A stretch of 64,000 bases of DNA from an uncultured Nostocoides sp. (GTDB lineage Bacteria > Actinomycetota > Actinomycetes > Actinomycetales > Dermatophilaceae): positions 1 to 64,000 of the forward strand of contig CALMQX010000034.1 of assembly GCA_937873315.1 (NCBI GenBank), read 5' to 3'. Below are positions 26,360 through 34,487 of the stretch, piece after piece (position 1 is the first letter of the stretch; the number at the start of each line of letters is the position of its first letter). A program made the translations under genes and the position numbers. The notes below the pieces were generated by a model. It searched no databases. It saw nothing but the letters and a program-made list of their open reading frames with translations, and had not been told where the DNA came from.

Positions 26360-29300
26360 CTCGGCAACTCCCCTCGCAACACCTCGGCAGGGGCCTCGCG
26401 CCGCCCGCGCAGGACCAGCGCGGCCACGACGATGAGCACGAGGACAAGCCCACCCAGCGCCACGGCATACGTCGACCAGGGAGTCACCACGATGACCGGC
26501 GGCACCTGCGATCGCCCATCGGCCGCGAGCAGCAAAGGCAGGGTGAGGTATGCCGTGAGCGTTCCGACCACGGCGCCGACCGCCACCGCCAGGATCACGA
26601 TGGCCGCACGCTCGGCGACCAGGGCGCCGCGTAGCCGGGCGGGGGCAAACCCGAGCGCATCAAGGACCGCGCCCTCACGTCGACGGGTCCGTCCCAGCGC
26701 CGAGGTGGTCGCCGCGAAGCCGAGGGTCGCCAGGACGGCCGCAGCCAGCGCGAGCAGCCTCATCACCCAGACCATCCCGGTCTGAACCGGGGAGGACGAG
26801 GTGGCCTGCAGGAGTTTGCCCTCATCGACCAGGGAGACCGCTAGCCGGGGCACTTCGGTCAGGCCGGCGCGCGCCGTGGCGAGTTCGGTGGGTCGCAGCC
26901 ACCACTGTTGCGGGCTGAGCGCCAAGGGTCCGCGCGAGGTCCCGGCGACCACATCAAGGGCGGCATTGAGCGTGGGCAGATCTGCGATGACCCCAAGGCC
27001 TGGCTCGCTCGCGGTGGGCACCGCATCGATGATCCCCACCACGGCGGCCTTGACCACACGGCCCTGCACCGGGAGCGCCAGCGTGCCGCCGACCGCGATG
27101 TCCGCGGCAGCCGCCACCTGCGCACTGAGCACGACCGGGACCTGCGCCACCACCGGCGGAGTCGGCCCGAGCGCCAGCACCGCGCTCGCGGGCAGGGAAG
27201 TCAGCCGTTGCGCCCCAGCCAAGGGCTCTCCATCGACCTTGACCGATCTCACGATCGCGGTGTTGGTGGCCGATTCGCCGTGGAAGAGGGTCGCGGTGAT
27301 GGCGATCAGTCGCACCTGGCCAACCGATGGATCCGCGGGGTTGATCAACGCTCCGGAGGCCCTGAGCCGCGCGCCGGCGCCCTCGAAAACCCCACTGGCA
27401 AACTCCGGGACGTCTAGGGGAACGGTCCAACGCAGACCGTTTTCACCCTCGACAATGGCCTGAGCGGCATTCGGAGGCCCGATGAAGCCGCCTCCGACGG
27501 GCGAGAAATCCGCCCAGACCTCCAGCGTGCGCGCTCCCTGTGGCAGTGGCAGACCGTATGCCGCGGACGGCCGCGCGCTCACGAGTCGGGCGCGCAGCTG
27601 AGCCCAGGAGGCGTCGCGGACCAGGTCCTCGCGCGGCCGCAGGACATCCCGCGCGAAATCACCCGCGAGCAGGGTCACCCGATCGCTCCCCGCGACCGAG
27701 CCTTCGGACCGGAATACCGGCATCACGGCCGCGGCGTCGCCGGCCAGGGCGGCATACCGGTCCGCCAGCGCCGAGGCATCAGTAAACTCCGCTCCGGGCT
27801 CCACCCGCAGCGGCGCACCGGCGGCAAAGGCACTCTGATCGACCAAGGCGCGCTCGGCGGTTGCGGCATACGAGAGCGACAGCGAGCCCGCGGCGACGGC
27901 CAGCATCACGAGCAGGATGGCCCCTCGCTGGGCGTCCACCCGGCGAGCGACCTGCCAGGCCGCCCAGGCCAGCCGCAGTCCGCGGCTGCGGCCGGCGATG
28001 ACGGCTGCGGAGCGCGCCATCAGCGGGATCACCCGCAACGCGAGCACCACGAGCCCGCCGATCACCAGGGCGGGGGCCAACACGGTCAGGGGGTCGATCG
28101 TGAGACCGCCGGAGTCACGGTAACGACGCAGTTGGAGCACTCCAAGAGCCCCCAGCGCGAGCAGAATCACGTCCGCTGTCACCGAGACCGCGCGGGTGCT
28201 GAGCACGCGGTCACTGCGCAGATGCCCCGAGCGGAGGGCGGCGATGACCACCAGGACCACGGCAAGCGCCGTGCCGGCCAGGAGCGCTCCATTGCCGAGC
28301 ACCACCTGCACCACCGCGGTCGCGCCCCCGCGGACGGCCGGCAACTCAGCGGTCCGCACGAGAGCGTCCGCACCTACGGCGGTGACCGCCACGGCAAGGA
28401 AAGCGGCCGGCACGGCCAGCCCCAGTCCTTCGAGAACGGCCAGGGTGGCCACCTGCCCCTGGCCGCCACCGCGCGCCCGCAGCAGGCGGGTCTCCTGCTC
28501 GCGCAGGCTCGCCATCAGCGCGGCCGCGACCGCGAGGGCGACGCCGCCGAGGAGCAGGATGAGCAGGGTGGGGGTGAGCGTGACCAGTGCCACGCGCTCG
28601 CTGGTGGCCGCGGCCTGGCTCAGCAGCGCGGGGAGCGAGGTCCGCACCGACTGCGCGCTCAGTGCGGGCAGTCCGCTCCAGGTGCCCACTACTGCGTCCA
28701 CGTCGGCGCGCGACTGGGCCAGGGTCTGCGCCGAGAGCCCGCTCAGATCGGGCTCCCAGAGCCACGCGCTGGAGGTTTGCCTCGACGTCTGCGCGAGCAG
28801 GGCACCCGGCGAAGTGAGGAAGGGCCCGTAGGTCGGATAGTCGCCCTCGCGCACCCCAGCGACGACTAGCCCGAGCGCGGTCCAGGCGCTGATCCGACCA
28901 GGATCCATGTCCACACTGCCCACCACCGAGACCCGCAGTGGCCCCCCGGCCGACGAACTGAGCGGGCTCAGGCTGTGAGTGCTGCCGACGCTCCAGCCGA
29001 GGGCCTGAAGTGCGGTGGCGGGCAAGGCGACCTCTATCGGGCCGGTGCCGCTGGCTCCCGCCGGCCAGCGTCCGGCCCGCAGCGTGCCGGCGGACTCGAG
29101 GTCGGAGAGGTCGGCGATCTGGGCACGGCTATTGGCCGATTCGCCCACTATCCCGAATGAGCCACCCAGGCTGGCGCGCGTGAGCTGCCCGGCTAGGGGC
29201 CCTACGGTGGCCGCCCTGATCGAGTCATCGAGGGCCGCTAGCTGCGGGGGCGAGGTCGACACGGACGCGGATACCTGGCGTTGATCCGCCGGGGCAGCCA

Positions 29301-29454
29301 TCACCGAGGACTCGACCGCGGAGGCAGCCACCCGGTCGGTCAGTACGGCTAGTCCCGCGATGGCCAGCAGGCTCGCGACCAATGTCAGGCCCACCGCGGC
29401 CAGTGCCGCCCGGTGCTCGCGGACGCGGCGCCAGGCCAGCCGGAGCAGAGTCAC
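26356..29454 (-). CDS. Large FtsX-like ABC permease (1032 aa)
   Basis: This 1032-residue protein has an N-terminal helix (about 17-38), an extracytoplasmic region, and a middle helix cluster (from about 290) containing LREQETRLLRARGG, the cytoplasmic loop typical of FtsX permeases. A second large external domain follows, and a C-terminal helix set ends in LVLIVVAALVLRGRRE. The GTG start lies only 14 bases behind the nuoB2 stop without a clear ribosome site, so the six-gene operon is probably transcribed together with nuoB2. I cannot tell the substrate from sequence. Confidence 0.85.
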   Translation of the reverse strand: MTLLRLAWRRVREHRAALAAVGLTLVASLLAIAGLAVLTDRVAASAVESSVMAAPADQRQVSASVSTSPPQLAALDDSIRAATVGPLAGQLTRASLGGSFGIVGESANSRAQIADLSDLESAGTLRAGRWPAGASGTGPIEVALPATALQALGWSVGSTHSLSPLSSSAGGPLRVSVVGSVDMDPGRISAWTALGLVVAGVREGDYPTYGPFLTSPGALLAQTSRQTSSAWLWEPDLSGLSAQTLAQSRADVDAVVGTWSGLPALSAQSVRTSLPALLSQAAATSERVALVTLTPTLLILLLGGVALAVAAALMASLREQETRLLRARGGGQGQVATLAVLEGLGLAVPAAFLAVAVTAVGADALVRTAELPAVRGGATAVVQVVLGNGALLAGTALAVVLVVIAALRSGHLRSDRVLSTRAVSVTADVILLALGALGVLQLRRYRDSGGLTIDPLTVLAPALVIGGLVVLALRVIPLMARSAAVIAGRSRGLRLAWAAWQVARRVDAQRGAILLVMLAVAAGSLSLSYAATAERALVDQSAFAAGAPLRVEPGAEFTDASALADRYAALAGDAAAVMPVFRSEGSVAGSDRVTLLAGDFARDVLRPREDLVRDASWAQLRARLVSARPSAAYGLPLPQGARTLEVWADFSPVGGGFIGPPNAAQAIVEGENGLRWTVPLDVPEFASGVFEGAGARLRASGALINPADPSVGQVRLIAITATLFHGESATNTAIVRSVKVDGEPLAGAQRLTSLPASAVLALGPTPPVVAQVPVVLSAQVAAAADIAVGGTLALPVQGRVVKAAVVGIIDAVPTASEPGLGVIADLPTLNAALDVVAGTSRGPLALSPQQWWLRPTELATARAGLTEVPRLAVSLVDEGKLLQATSSSPVQTGMVWVMRLLALAAAVLATLGFAATTSALGRTRRREGAVLDALGFAPARLRGALVAERAAIVILAVAVGAVVGTLTAYLTLPLLLAADGRSQVPPVIVVTPWSTYAVALGGLVLVLIVVAALVLRGRREAPAEVLRGELPR

Positions 29455-29468
29455 GCGGGCGTCGCCGT

Positions 29469-30056
29469 TCAGGGGCGCTGGAGAAGGGGTCGGGTGACTT
29501 CGGCAGCGGAGGCGGTGCGGGTCGCGGCATAGCGCGCAGGCTGCTTGGCGGCGATGCTGTCCTTGGTGATCCGCTCCGCCGCGATCTTCTCCTGCAAGGT
29601 GATGATTCCCTGCAGCAGAGCCTCGGGTCGCGGCGGGCAGCCGGGGACGTAGACATCAACTGGGATCAGCTGATCCACGCCCTTGGTCACCGAGTACGAA
29701 TCCCAGTACGGGCCACCGGAGTTCGAGCAGGAACCGAAGGAAATGACGTACTTGGGCTCGGGCATCTGGTCATAGAGCCGTCGGATGGCCGGCGCCATCT
29801 TGTCGGTCAGGGTCCCGGAGACCACCATCAAGTCCGCCTGTCGCGGCCCCGGGGCAAACGGGATGACGCCCAGTCGCATGAAGTCGTAGCGGCCCATGCT
29901 CGTGGCGATGAACTCGATGGCGCAGCACGCCAGCCCGAAGTTGAAGACCCACAGGGAGTACCGGCGACCCCAGTTGAGCACGACCCGGATCGGGGCAGGC
30001 GCGTATGCCGTGACCGGCCCGAGCGTGGGCATCGGCAAATTCACCGGCGTGCTCAT
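29469..30056 (-). CDS. nuoB2: NADH-quinone oxidoreductase subunit B (second copy)
   Basis: This 195-residue subunit carries the N2 cluster. All four cysteine ligands appear present: CC in [10 protein letters not shown], one in FGSCSNSGG and one in [12 protein letters not shown]2 is the terminal cluster that reduces quinone at the NuoB/NuoD interface, yet no nuoD2 exists here. It is separated from nuoA2 by a GntR/ABC operon and from nuoC2 by 12.8 kb. A TAGGGT -10 box lies six bases before the ATG. The C-terminal 30 residues differ from the main NuoB. Confidence 0.93.
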   Translation of the reverse strand: MSTPVNLPMPTLGPVTAYAPAPIRVVLNWGRRYSLWVFNFGLACCAIEFIATSMGRYDFMRLGVIPFAPGPRQADLMVVSGTLTDKMAPAIRRLYDQMPEPKYVISFGSCSNSGGPYWDSYSVTKGVDQLIPVDVYVPGCPPRPEALLQGIITLQEKIAAERITKDSIAAKQPARYAATRTASAAEVTRPLLQRP

Positions 30057-30062
30057 GAGTTG

Positions 30063-30068
30063 ACCCTA
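30063..30068 (-). promoter_or_regulatory. Candidate leaderless promoter of nuoB2
   Basis: TAGGGT on the minus strand is followed by CAACTC and the nuoB2 ATG. Transcription from here would run into the six-gene permease/NRPS-like operon. Confidence 0.5.
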
Positions 30069-30101
30069 CCTAAGCCGGGTTCGAGCACCTCGGCGCGGCG
30101 C

Positions 30102-30818
30102 TCAGACCAGCGCGCGCCGGTTTACGGCATAACTTCCGCTGGCTGCCAGCAGGGCGAGCGCCGCGGCCAGGTTGAGCAGCAGCCAAGCACCCAGCGAGTC
30201 CCACACCTGGCTGACCCGGGTCGACTGCCAGACCGCCAGCGCGACGAGCGCCAGGAGGCCCACCGTGACCAGGATCGCCGCGATGGCCGTCCACACCGTG
30301 CCATAGGCGCGAAAGACCGTGCCAAAGAAGGCCCCGACATAGAGCGAGAGGATCGAGAGCAGGAACATCGTGATGAAGGTGCGCAGAACATCGCCCTCAC
30401 CGAGGAACTGGACATCGAAGGCCCGCGCCCCAATGAACCAGTGGTTCGTCAGCCGCTCCAATCCCAACGCCAAGACCGCACCGACGCCGACCAAGCTGGA
30501 GGTCAGCAGGAAGCCCAAACTGGTCCCGCGCCACAGGTCTTTGCGGGTGCTACCCAGGGCCAGCGCCATGGCGAAGTTGCGATTCATCGCCAGCACTCCC
30601 ACGGAGACCAGGAAGCCGGGCGGCGCGTATAGCGCGCCCCCGTTGTATCTCATGTTTTCGCGGACATCCGCGGGCAAGGGGAAGCCGGTATTGATGCCGA
30701 TGATCCCGGTGATGATGACCGAGAACATGGTCATGATGCCCAGGATGTAGAGCGGGGAATAGAGCGACCAACTCTTGTTGGCCAGGTAGAGCCGCAACGT
30801 CCGGTTCACTCGGGTCAT
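30102..30818 (-). CDS. ABC-2 type permease
   Basis: This 238-residue protein has six predicted membrane helices (first near LYILGIMTMFSVIITGIIG, last near LLLNLAAALALLAASGSY). It overlaps the ATPase gene by four bases and is the only permease of this small operon. The GntR-ATPase-permease order resembles YtrA-type loci. These are often induced by cell-wall antibiotics in Firmicutes; a similar role here is inference. Confidence 0.8.
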   Translation of the reverse strand: MTRVNRTLRLYLANKSWSLYSPLYILGIMTMFSVIITGIIGINTGFPLPADVRENMRYNGGALYAPPGFLVSVGVLAMNRNFAMALALGSTRKDLWRGTSLGFLLTSSLVGVGAVLALGLERLTNHWFIGARAFDVQFLGEGDVLRTFITMFLLSILSLYVGAFFGTVFRAYGTVWTAIAAILVTVGLLALVALAVWQSTRVSQVWDSLGAWLLLNLAAALALLAASGSYAVNRRALV

Positions 30819-31747
30819 GGGGCCTTCTCCGTCTGGTTCTGCGGGGCGGACTGGTCGAGGGCATGGATGCCGAGGGCTGCCACGAACTCCTGCAAGCTCG
30901 TCGGTTCGACCGAGAGCCGCAGCTCGTCGGCGCGCCGGTGTTCCTCGTTGTTGAGCTCTCCGCGCACGGTGACCGAGAGCAATCCGCCGAGGCGCCGCTG
31001 CGTGAGCAGGGCGCGACCGCCCACGAAATCGAGGACATCGGACTCACGGCCGCGGACGACGAAGGAGCCTCGGGACGCTTCGTCGATATCGGTCTGGAGC
31101 ACGATGCGCCCCTGGTCGAGGATCAGCACCTCTTCGAGCAGGGGGGCAGCTTCGTCGATGAGGTGGGTGGAGAGCAGGACGGTGCGCGGGTGGGCGGCAT
31201 ACTCGGCCACCAACTCTTCGTAGAAGATCGTCCGAGCGGACGCATCGAGGCCAAGGTAGGGCTCATCGAGGAAGGTGTATGCCGCTCGGCTGGCCAGGGT
31301 CACCACGATCGCCAGGGCAGATCGCTGCCCGCGGGAGAGCCGCTTGGACTTGGTGGTCAGCGGGAGACGAAATCGCTCGGTCAGTCGGTCGGCAGTCTCG
31401 CTCGCCCATGACGGATAGAAGGCCGGCGCGACCCGCAGGATGTCCTTGACCGAGAAGGCGTCGTTGTACTTCTGATCCTCCCGGACGAAGCACATCCGCT
31501 CTCGGACCGCGGCATTCTCGTCCGGGTCGTCACCGTCCACCAGGATGCTGCCGCTGCTGCGGAAGGCGTGATTGGTGATGAGCGACATCAGGGTGGTCTT
31601 GCCGACGCCATTGGCCCCGAGCAGGCCGTAGATCCGATCCGCCGGCAGGTGCGCAGTGACATCGGTGAGCACATGGTTCGACCCGAAGCTCTTGGTCACC
31701 CCCAGCAGCTCAATGCCGCGGCTGGCGGTGGATTCCGTCACAGTCAC
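30815..31747 (-). CDS. ABC-2 type transporter ATPase
   Basis: This 310-residue protein has Walker A GANGVGKTT, signature LSRGQRSALAI (an Arg where the classic LSGGQ has Gly) and Walker B YTFLDEPYLGLDA. The C-terminal 90 residues form the extension typical of YtrB/CcmA-like ATPases. Its start overlaps the GntR stop by four bases, and it overlaps the permease by four, so the three genes are translationally coupled. Confidence 0.88.
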   Translation of the reverse strand: MTVTESTASRGIELLGVTKSFGSNHVLTDVTAHLPADRIYGLLGANGVGKTTLMSLITNHAFRSSGSILVDGDDPDENAAVRERMCFVREDQKYNDAFSVKDILRVAPAFYPSWASETADRLTERFRLPLTTKSKRLSRGQRSALAIVVTLASRAAYTFLDEPYLGLDASARTIFYEELVAEYAAHPRTVLLSTHLIDEAAPLLEEVLILDQGRIVLQTDIDEASRGSFVVRGRESDVLDFVGGRALLTQRRLGGLLSVTVRGELNNEEHRRADELRLSVEPTSLQEFVAALGIHALDQSAPQNQTEKAP

Positions 31748-32106
31748 GACGGGTCCTTTCTGATCAACTCGACGATCTCGTCGAGGGTGAGTCCTAACCG
31801 GGCGCCTTCTGCGAGGAAGGGCCGGACGTATTCATCGGTGAAAGCCGCGCGACGACGGGCCCGCAGGGCATCCGGCGCCCCGGTAACCACGAACATCCCC
31901 AGCCCCCGCCGCTTGTAGACGATCCCCTCGTCGACCAGCCGGTTGAGCGCCTTTCCGGCCGTTGCCGGGTTGATCCGGTAGTGCACTGAGAGCTCCGTGG
32001 TCGATGGCACCTGAGTCTCTTCGGCATACAGGCCGACCAGGATGTCGTCGGCGATCTGATCGGCGATCTCGACGAAGATCGGCCGACCATCGGCGGAAGG
32101 GGACAT
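31744..32106 (-). CDS. GntR-family (YtrA subfamily) repressor
   Basis: This 120-residue protein has an N-terminal winged helix-turn-helix (about 8-75, with QVPSTTELSVHYRINPATAGKALNRL) and only a short C-terminal dimerisation helix pair, as in the YtrA subfamily. GAGGAG lies six bases before the ATG. It is the first gene of the ABC operon and presumably represses it through the palindrome upstream. Confidence 0.88.
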   Translation of the reverse strand: MSPSADGRPIFVEIADQIADDILVGLYAEETQVPSTTELSVHYRINPATAGKALNRLVDEGIVYKRRGLGMFVVTGAPDALRARRRAAFTDEYVRPFLAEGARLGLTLDEIVELIRKDPS

Positions 32107-32120
32107 CAGGCTCCTCGTTG

Positions 32121-32142
32121 GTTCATTACTCCACTAACTAAC
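32121..32142. promoter_or_regulatory. Candidate GntR operator
   Basis: This 22-bp imperfect palindrome has symmetric GTT, TTA and AAC blocks and includes ACTAACTAAC. It lies 15 bases before the GntR gene, between the start codon and a possible -10 (TTAGTT on the minus strand). It is AT-rich against its surroundings. Confidence 0.5.
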
Positions 32143-32159
32143 CACAGAACTCAGAGATC

Positions 32160-32165
32160 TGTCAA
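32160..32165 (-). promoter_or_regulatory. Candidate -35 box of the GntR/ABC operon
   Basis: A perfect TTGACA on the minus strand stands about 18 bases upstream of TTAGTT, which overlaps the proposed operator. Confidence 0.45.
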
Positions 32166-32190
32166 TCTCGATCAACCCAGTGGTGTGGCC

Positions 32191-32544
32191 TCAGGTCCAG
32201 CGGAGCAAGCCGCGCCGAGCCGCATGAATCAGCGCGACCAGCACGATCGCGACAAAGACCGCGACCTCGATCAGCGCTGTCGCGCCGAGCTCCCGGGCGA
32301 CCAAGGCCCACGGGAAGAGATAGACCGCATCGACCGCGAAGACCACGTACAGGAAGGCGAAGGCGAGATAGCGCACCTGGCTCTGGGCCCAGCCGCTCCC
32401 GACCGGATCCATGCCCGACTCGTAGGTCGTGCGGCCGGCCGGGGTGACCGCCCGCGGCGCGAGGAGCCGTCGAGCCAGCATGGCCACGACGACGAGCAGC
32501 ACTCCGGCGCCGATGACGGCGGCCGCCACCGCGTATCCAGACAC
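32191..32544 (-). CDS. nuoA2: NADH-quinone oxidoreductase subunit A (second copy)
   Basis: This 117-residue subunit has three membrane helices and the family segment TYESGMDPVGSGWAQ. The conserved Cys of that loop, present in the main copy as YECGIQP, is replaced by Ser here. It pairs with NuoJ/K/H at the quinone site. A TAGGCT -10 lies seven bases before its GTG, and korA is divergent 74 bases away. The GntR/ABC operon separates it from nuoB2. Confidence 0.9.
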   Translation of the reverse strand: MSGYAVAAAVIGAGVLLVVVAMLARRLLAPRAVTPAGRTTYESGMDPVGSGWAQSQVRYLAFAFLYVVFAVDAVYLFPWALVARELGATALIEVAVFVAIVLVALIHAARRGLLRWT

Positions 32545-32551
32545 GGAACGC

Positions 32552-32557
32552 AGCCTA
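32552..32557 (-). promoter_or_regulatory. Candidate leaderless promoter of nuoA2
   Basis: TAGGCT on the minus strand is followed by seven bases and the nuoA2 GTG. Confidence 0.5.
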
Positions 32558-32577
32558 TCCGCCGGGCGCCACGGACG

Positions 32578-32583
32578 TACGAT
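32578..32583 (+). promoter_or_regulatory. Candidate -10 box of korA
   Basis: TACGAT fits TAnnnT and lies 35 bases before the korA ATG. It is back to back with the nuoA2 promoter in the same intergenic region, so nuoA2 and korAB could share control. Confidence 0.35.
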
Positions 32584-32618
32584 GGACGCCGGTCCAACGC
32601 CCCGACAAGCAGGTGTCC

Positions 32619-34487
32619 ATGAGCAGCAAACCCACTGAGCCGCGCAGCCGCGTGGTGATCCGCTTCGCGGGCGATTCCGGCGACGGCATGCAACTCACCG
32701 GCGACCGGTTCACCTCGGACACCGCCCGCCTGGGCAATGACCTGTCCACGCTGCCCAACTTCCCGGCCGAGATCCGCGCGCCTGCGGGCACCCTGCCGGG
32801 GGTCTCCTCCTTCCAGTTGCACTTCGCGGATCACGATGTGCTCACCCCCGGTGACGCCCCGGATGTCCTGGTCGCCATGAACCCGGCGGCCCTCAAGGCG
32901 AACCTCAGCGACCTGCCGCGCGGGGCGACGATCATCGCTAACACCGACGAGTTCAGCGCCCGTAACCTCGCCAAGGTCGGCTATGCCGCCAATCCACTCG
33001 AGGACGGCTCGCTGGACTCGTGGCACCTGCACTCGGTGGCCCTGACCTCGATCACCCTAGAGGCGCTCTCGGCCTATGGCGGGCTCACCCGCAAGGAGAA
33101 GGAGCGGGCGAAGAATATGTTCGCTCTCGGCCTGCTCTCGTGGATGTACACCCGCCCCACGGAGCCGACCGAGGTCTTCCTGGCGCGCAAGTTCGCCGAC
33201 AAGCCGGACATCTTGGCCGCGAACCTCGCGGCTCTGCGAGCCGGGTGGAATTACGGCGAGACCACCGAGGACTTCACGTCTTCGTATGCCGTGGCGGCCG
33301 CGCCGATGCCGGCGGGCACATACCGCAATATCACCGGCAATGTGGCGCTCTCGTTGGGTCTGGTTGCCGCTGCCCACCGCAGCGGCCTGCCCCTGGTTCT
33401 CGGTTCCTACCCGATCACTCCGGCTTCGGACATCCTGCACACCCTGGCCGGCCTCAAGCGCTTCGGGGTCACCACCTTGCAGGCCGAGGATGAGATTGCC
33501 GGGGCGGGCATTGCCCTCGGTGCCTCCTTCGGCGGCGCCCTCGGCGTGACCACCACCTCGGGACCGGGGCTCGCGCTGAAGTCCGAGACCATCGGCCTGG
33601 CCGTCTCGCTCGAGCTGCCGATGGTGATTGTGGACGTGCAGCGCGGCGGCCCGTCTACTGGGCTGCCCACCAAGACCGAGCAGGCCGACCTGCTCCAGGC
33701 CATGTACGGACGCAATGGCGAGTCTCCGGTGGCCGTCATCGCGCCGCAGACTCCGGCCGACTGCTTTGACGCCGCCATGGATGCGGTTCGGATGGCCACG
33801 GTCTACCGCACCCCGGTGATCGTGCTCTCGGATGGCTACCTGGCTAATGGCTCAGAGCCCTGGCCGGTGCCCGATGTGACCGACCTTCCCGACCTCACCG
33901 TGGAGTTCGCCACCGAGCCCAATGGCGTTGACGCGCAAGGGAACCCGGCATTCCAGCCCTATCTGCGCGAGCCCGAGACCTTGGCCCGGCCGTGGGCCGT
34001 GCCGGGTACCCCGGGCCTGGAGCACCGGGTCGGCGGGATCGAGAAGGCCGATGTCACCGGCGAGATCTCCTACGACCCGGAGAACCACGACCGGATGACC
34101 CGCCTGCGCCAGGCCAAGATCGACGGCATCACCGTCCCTGACCTCGATGTCGACGACCCGACCGGCGATGCCCGGGTGCTGGTCCTGGGTTGGGGTTCGA
34201 CCTATGGCCCGATCGCGGCCGCTGTCCGGGCCCTGCGCGCCGGGGGTGCCCACGTGGCCCGCGCCCACCTGCGGCATCTCTCCCCCATGCCGGCCAACCT
34301 CGGCGACGTGCTCCGGGCCTATGACGCAGTGGTCGTCCCCGAGATGAACCTCGGCCAGCTCGCCATGCTGCTGCGCTCGCGCTATCTCGTTGACGTGCAA
34401 TCCCATACCGCGGTGCGGGGCCAGCCCTTCGCCACGACCGAGTTGGGTGCGGTCATCAGCCAGCACCTCGAGGAGGTGTCCACGTGA
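32619..34487 (+). CDS. korA: 2-oxoglutarate:ferredoxin oxidoreductase, alpha (fused gamma-alpha) subunit
   Basis: This 622-residue protein fuses a gamma domain (about 1-190, starting VVIRFAGDSGDGMQLTGDRF) to the pyrimidine-binding alpha domain (YPITPASDILHTLAG and TTSGPGLALKSETIGLAV). Domain II follows to the end. KorAB decarboxylates 2-oxoglutarate (or a related 2-oxoacid) to the CoA thioester and reduces ferredoxin; in mycobacteria it supports a variant TCA cycle. A GTG two codons earlier is an alternative start. korB overlaps by four bases. The incomplete nuo2 set next door could use the reduced ferredoxin; this is inference. Confidence 0.93.
   Translation: MSSKPTEPRSRVVIRFAGDSGDGMQLTGDRFTSDTARLGNDLSTLPNFPAEIRAPAGTLPGVSSFQLHFADHDVLTPGDAPDVLVAMNPAALKANLSDLPRGATIIANTDEFSARNLAKVGYAANPLEDGSLDSWHLHSVALTSITLEALSAYGGLTRKEKERAKNMFALGLLSWMYTRPTEPTEVFLARKFADKPDILAANLAALRAGWNYGETTEDFTSSYAVAAAPMPAGTYRNITGNVALSLGLVAAAHRSGLPLVLGSYPITPASDILHTLAGLKRFGVTTLQAEDEIAGAGIALGASFGGALGVTTTSGPGLALKSETIGLAVSLELPMVIVDVQRGGPSTGLPTKTEQADLLQAMYGRNGESPVAVIAPQTPADCFDAAMDAVRMATVYRTPVIVLSDGYLANGSEPWPVPDVTDLPDLTVEFATEPNGVDAQGNPAFQPYLREPETLARPWAVPGTPGLEHRVGGIEKADVTGEISYDPENHDRMTRLRQAKIDGITVPDLDVDDPTGDARVLVLGWGSTYGPIAAAVRALRAGGAHVARAHLRHLSPMPANLGDVLRAYDAVVVPEMNLGQLAMLLRSRYLVDVQSHTAVRGQPFATTELGAVISQHLEEVST

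Noticed and set aside
16648..29468. A hidden nuoD2 in the gap between nuoB2 and nuoC2
   Set aside because: Every frame there is occupied by recognisable peptidase, NRPS-like or ABC genes, and no [13 protein letters not shown] motif was found.
16770..32106. Recent mobile-element insertion of the transporter operons into the nuo2 locus
   Set aside because: I see no transposase, integrase, terminal repeats or target duplications at the edges, and base composition looks like the surroundings. An old rearrangement is as likely.
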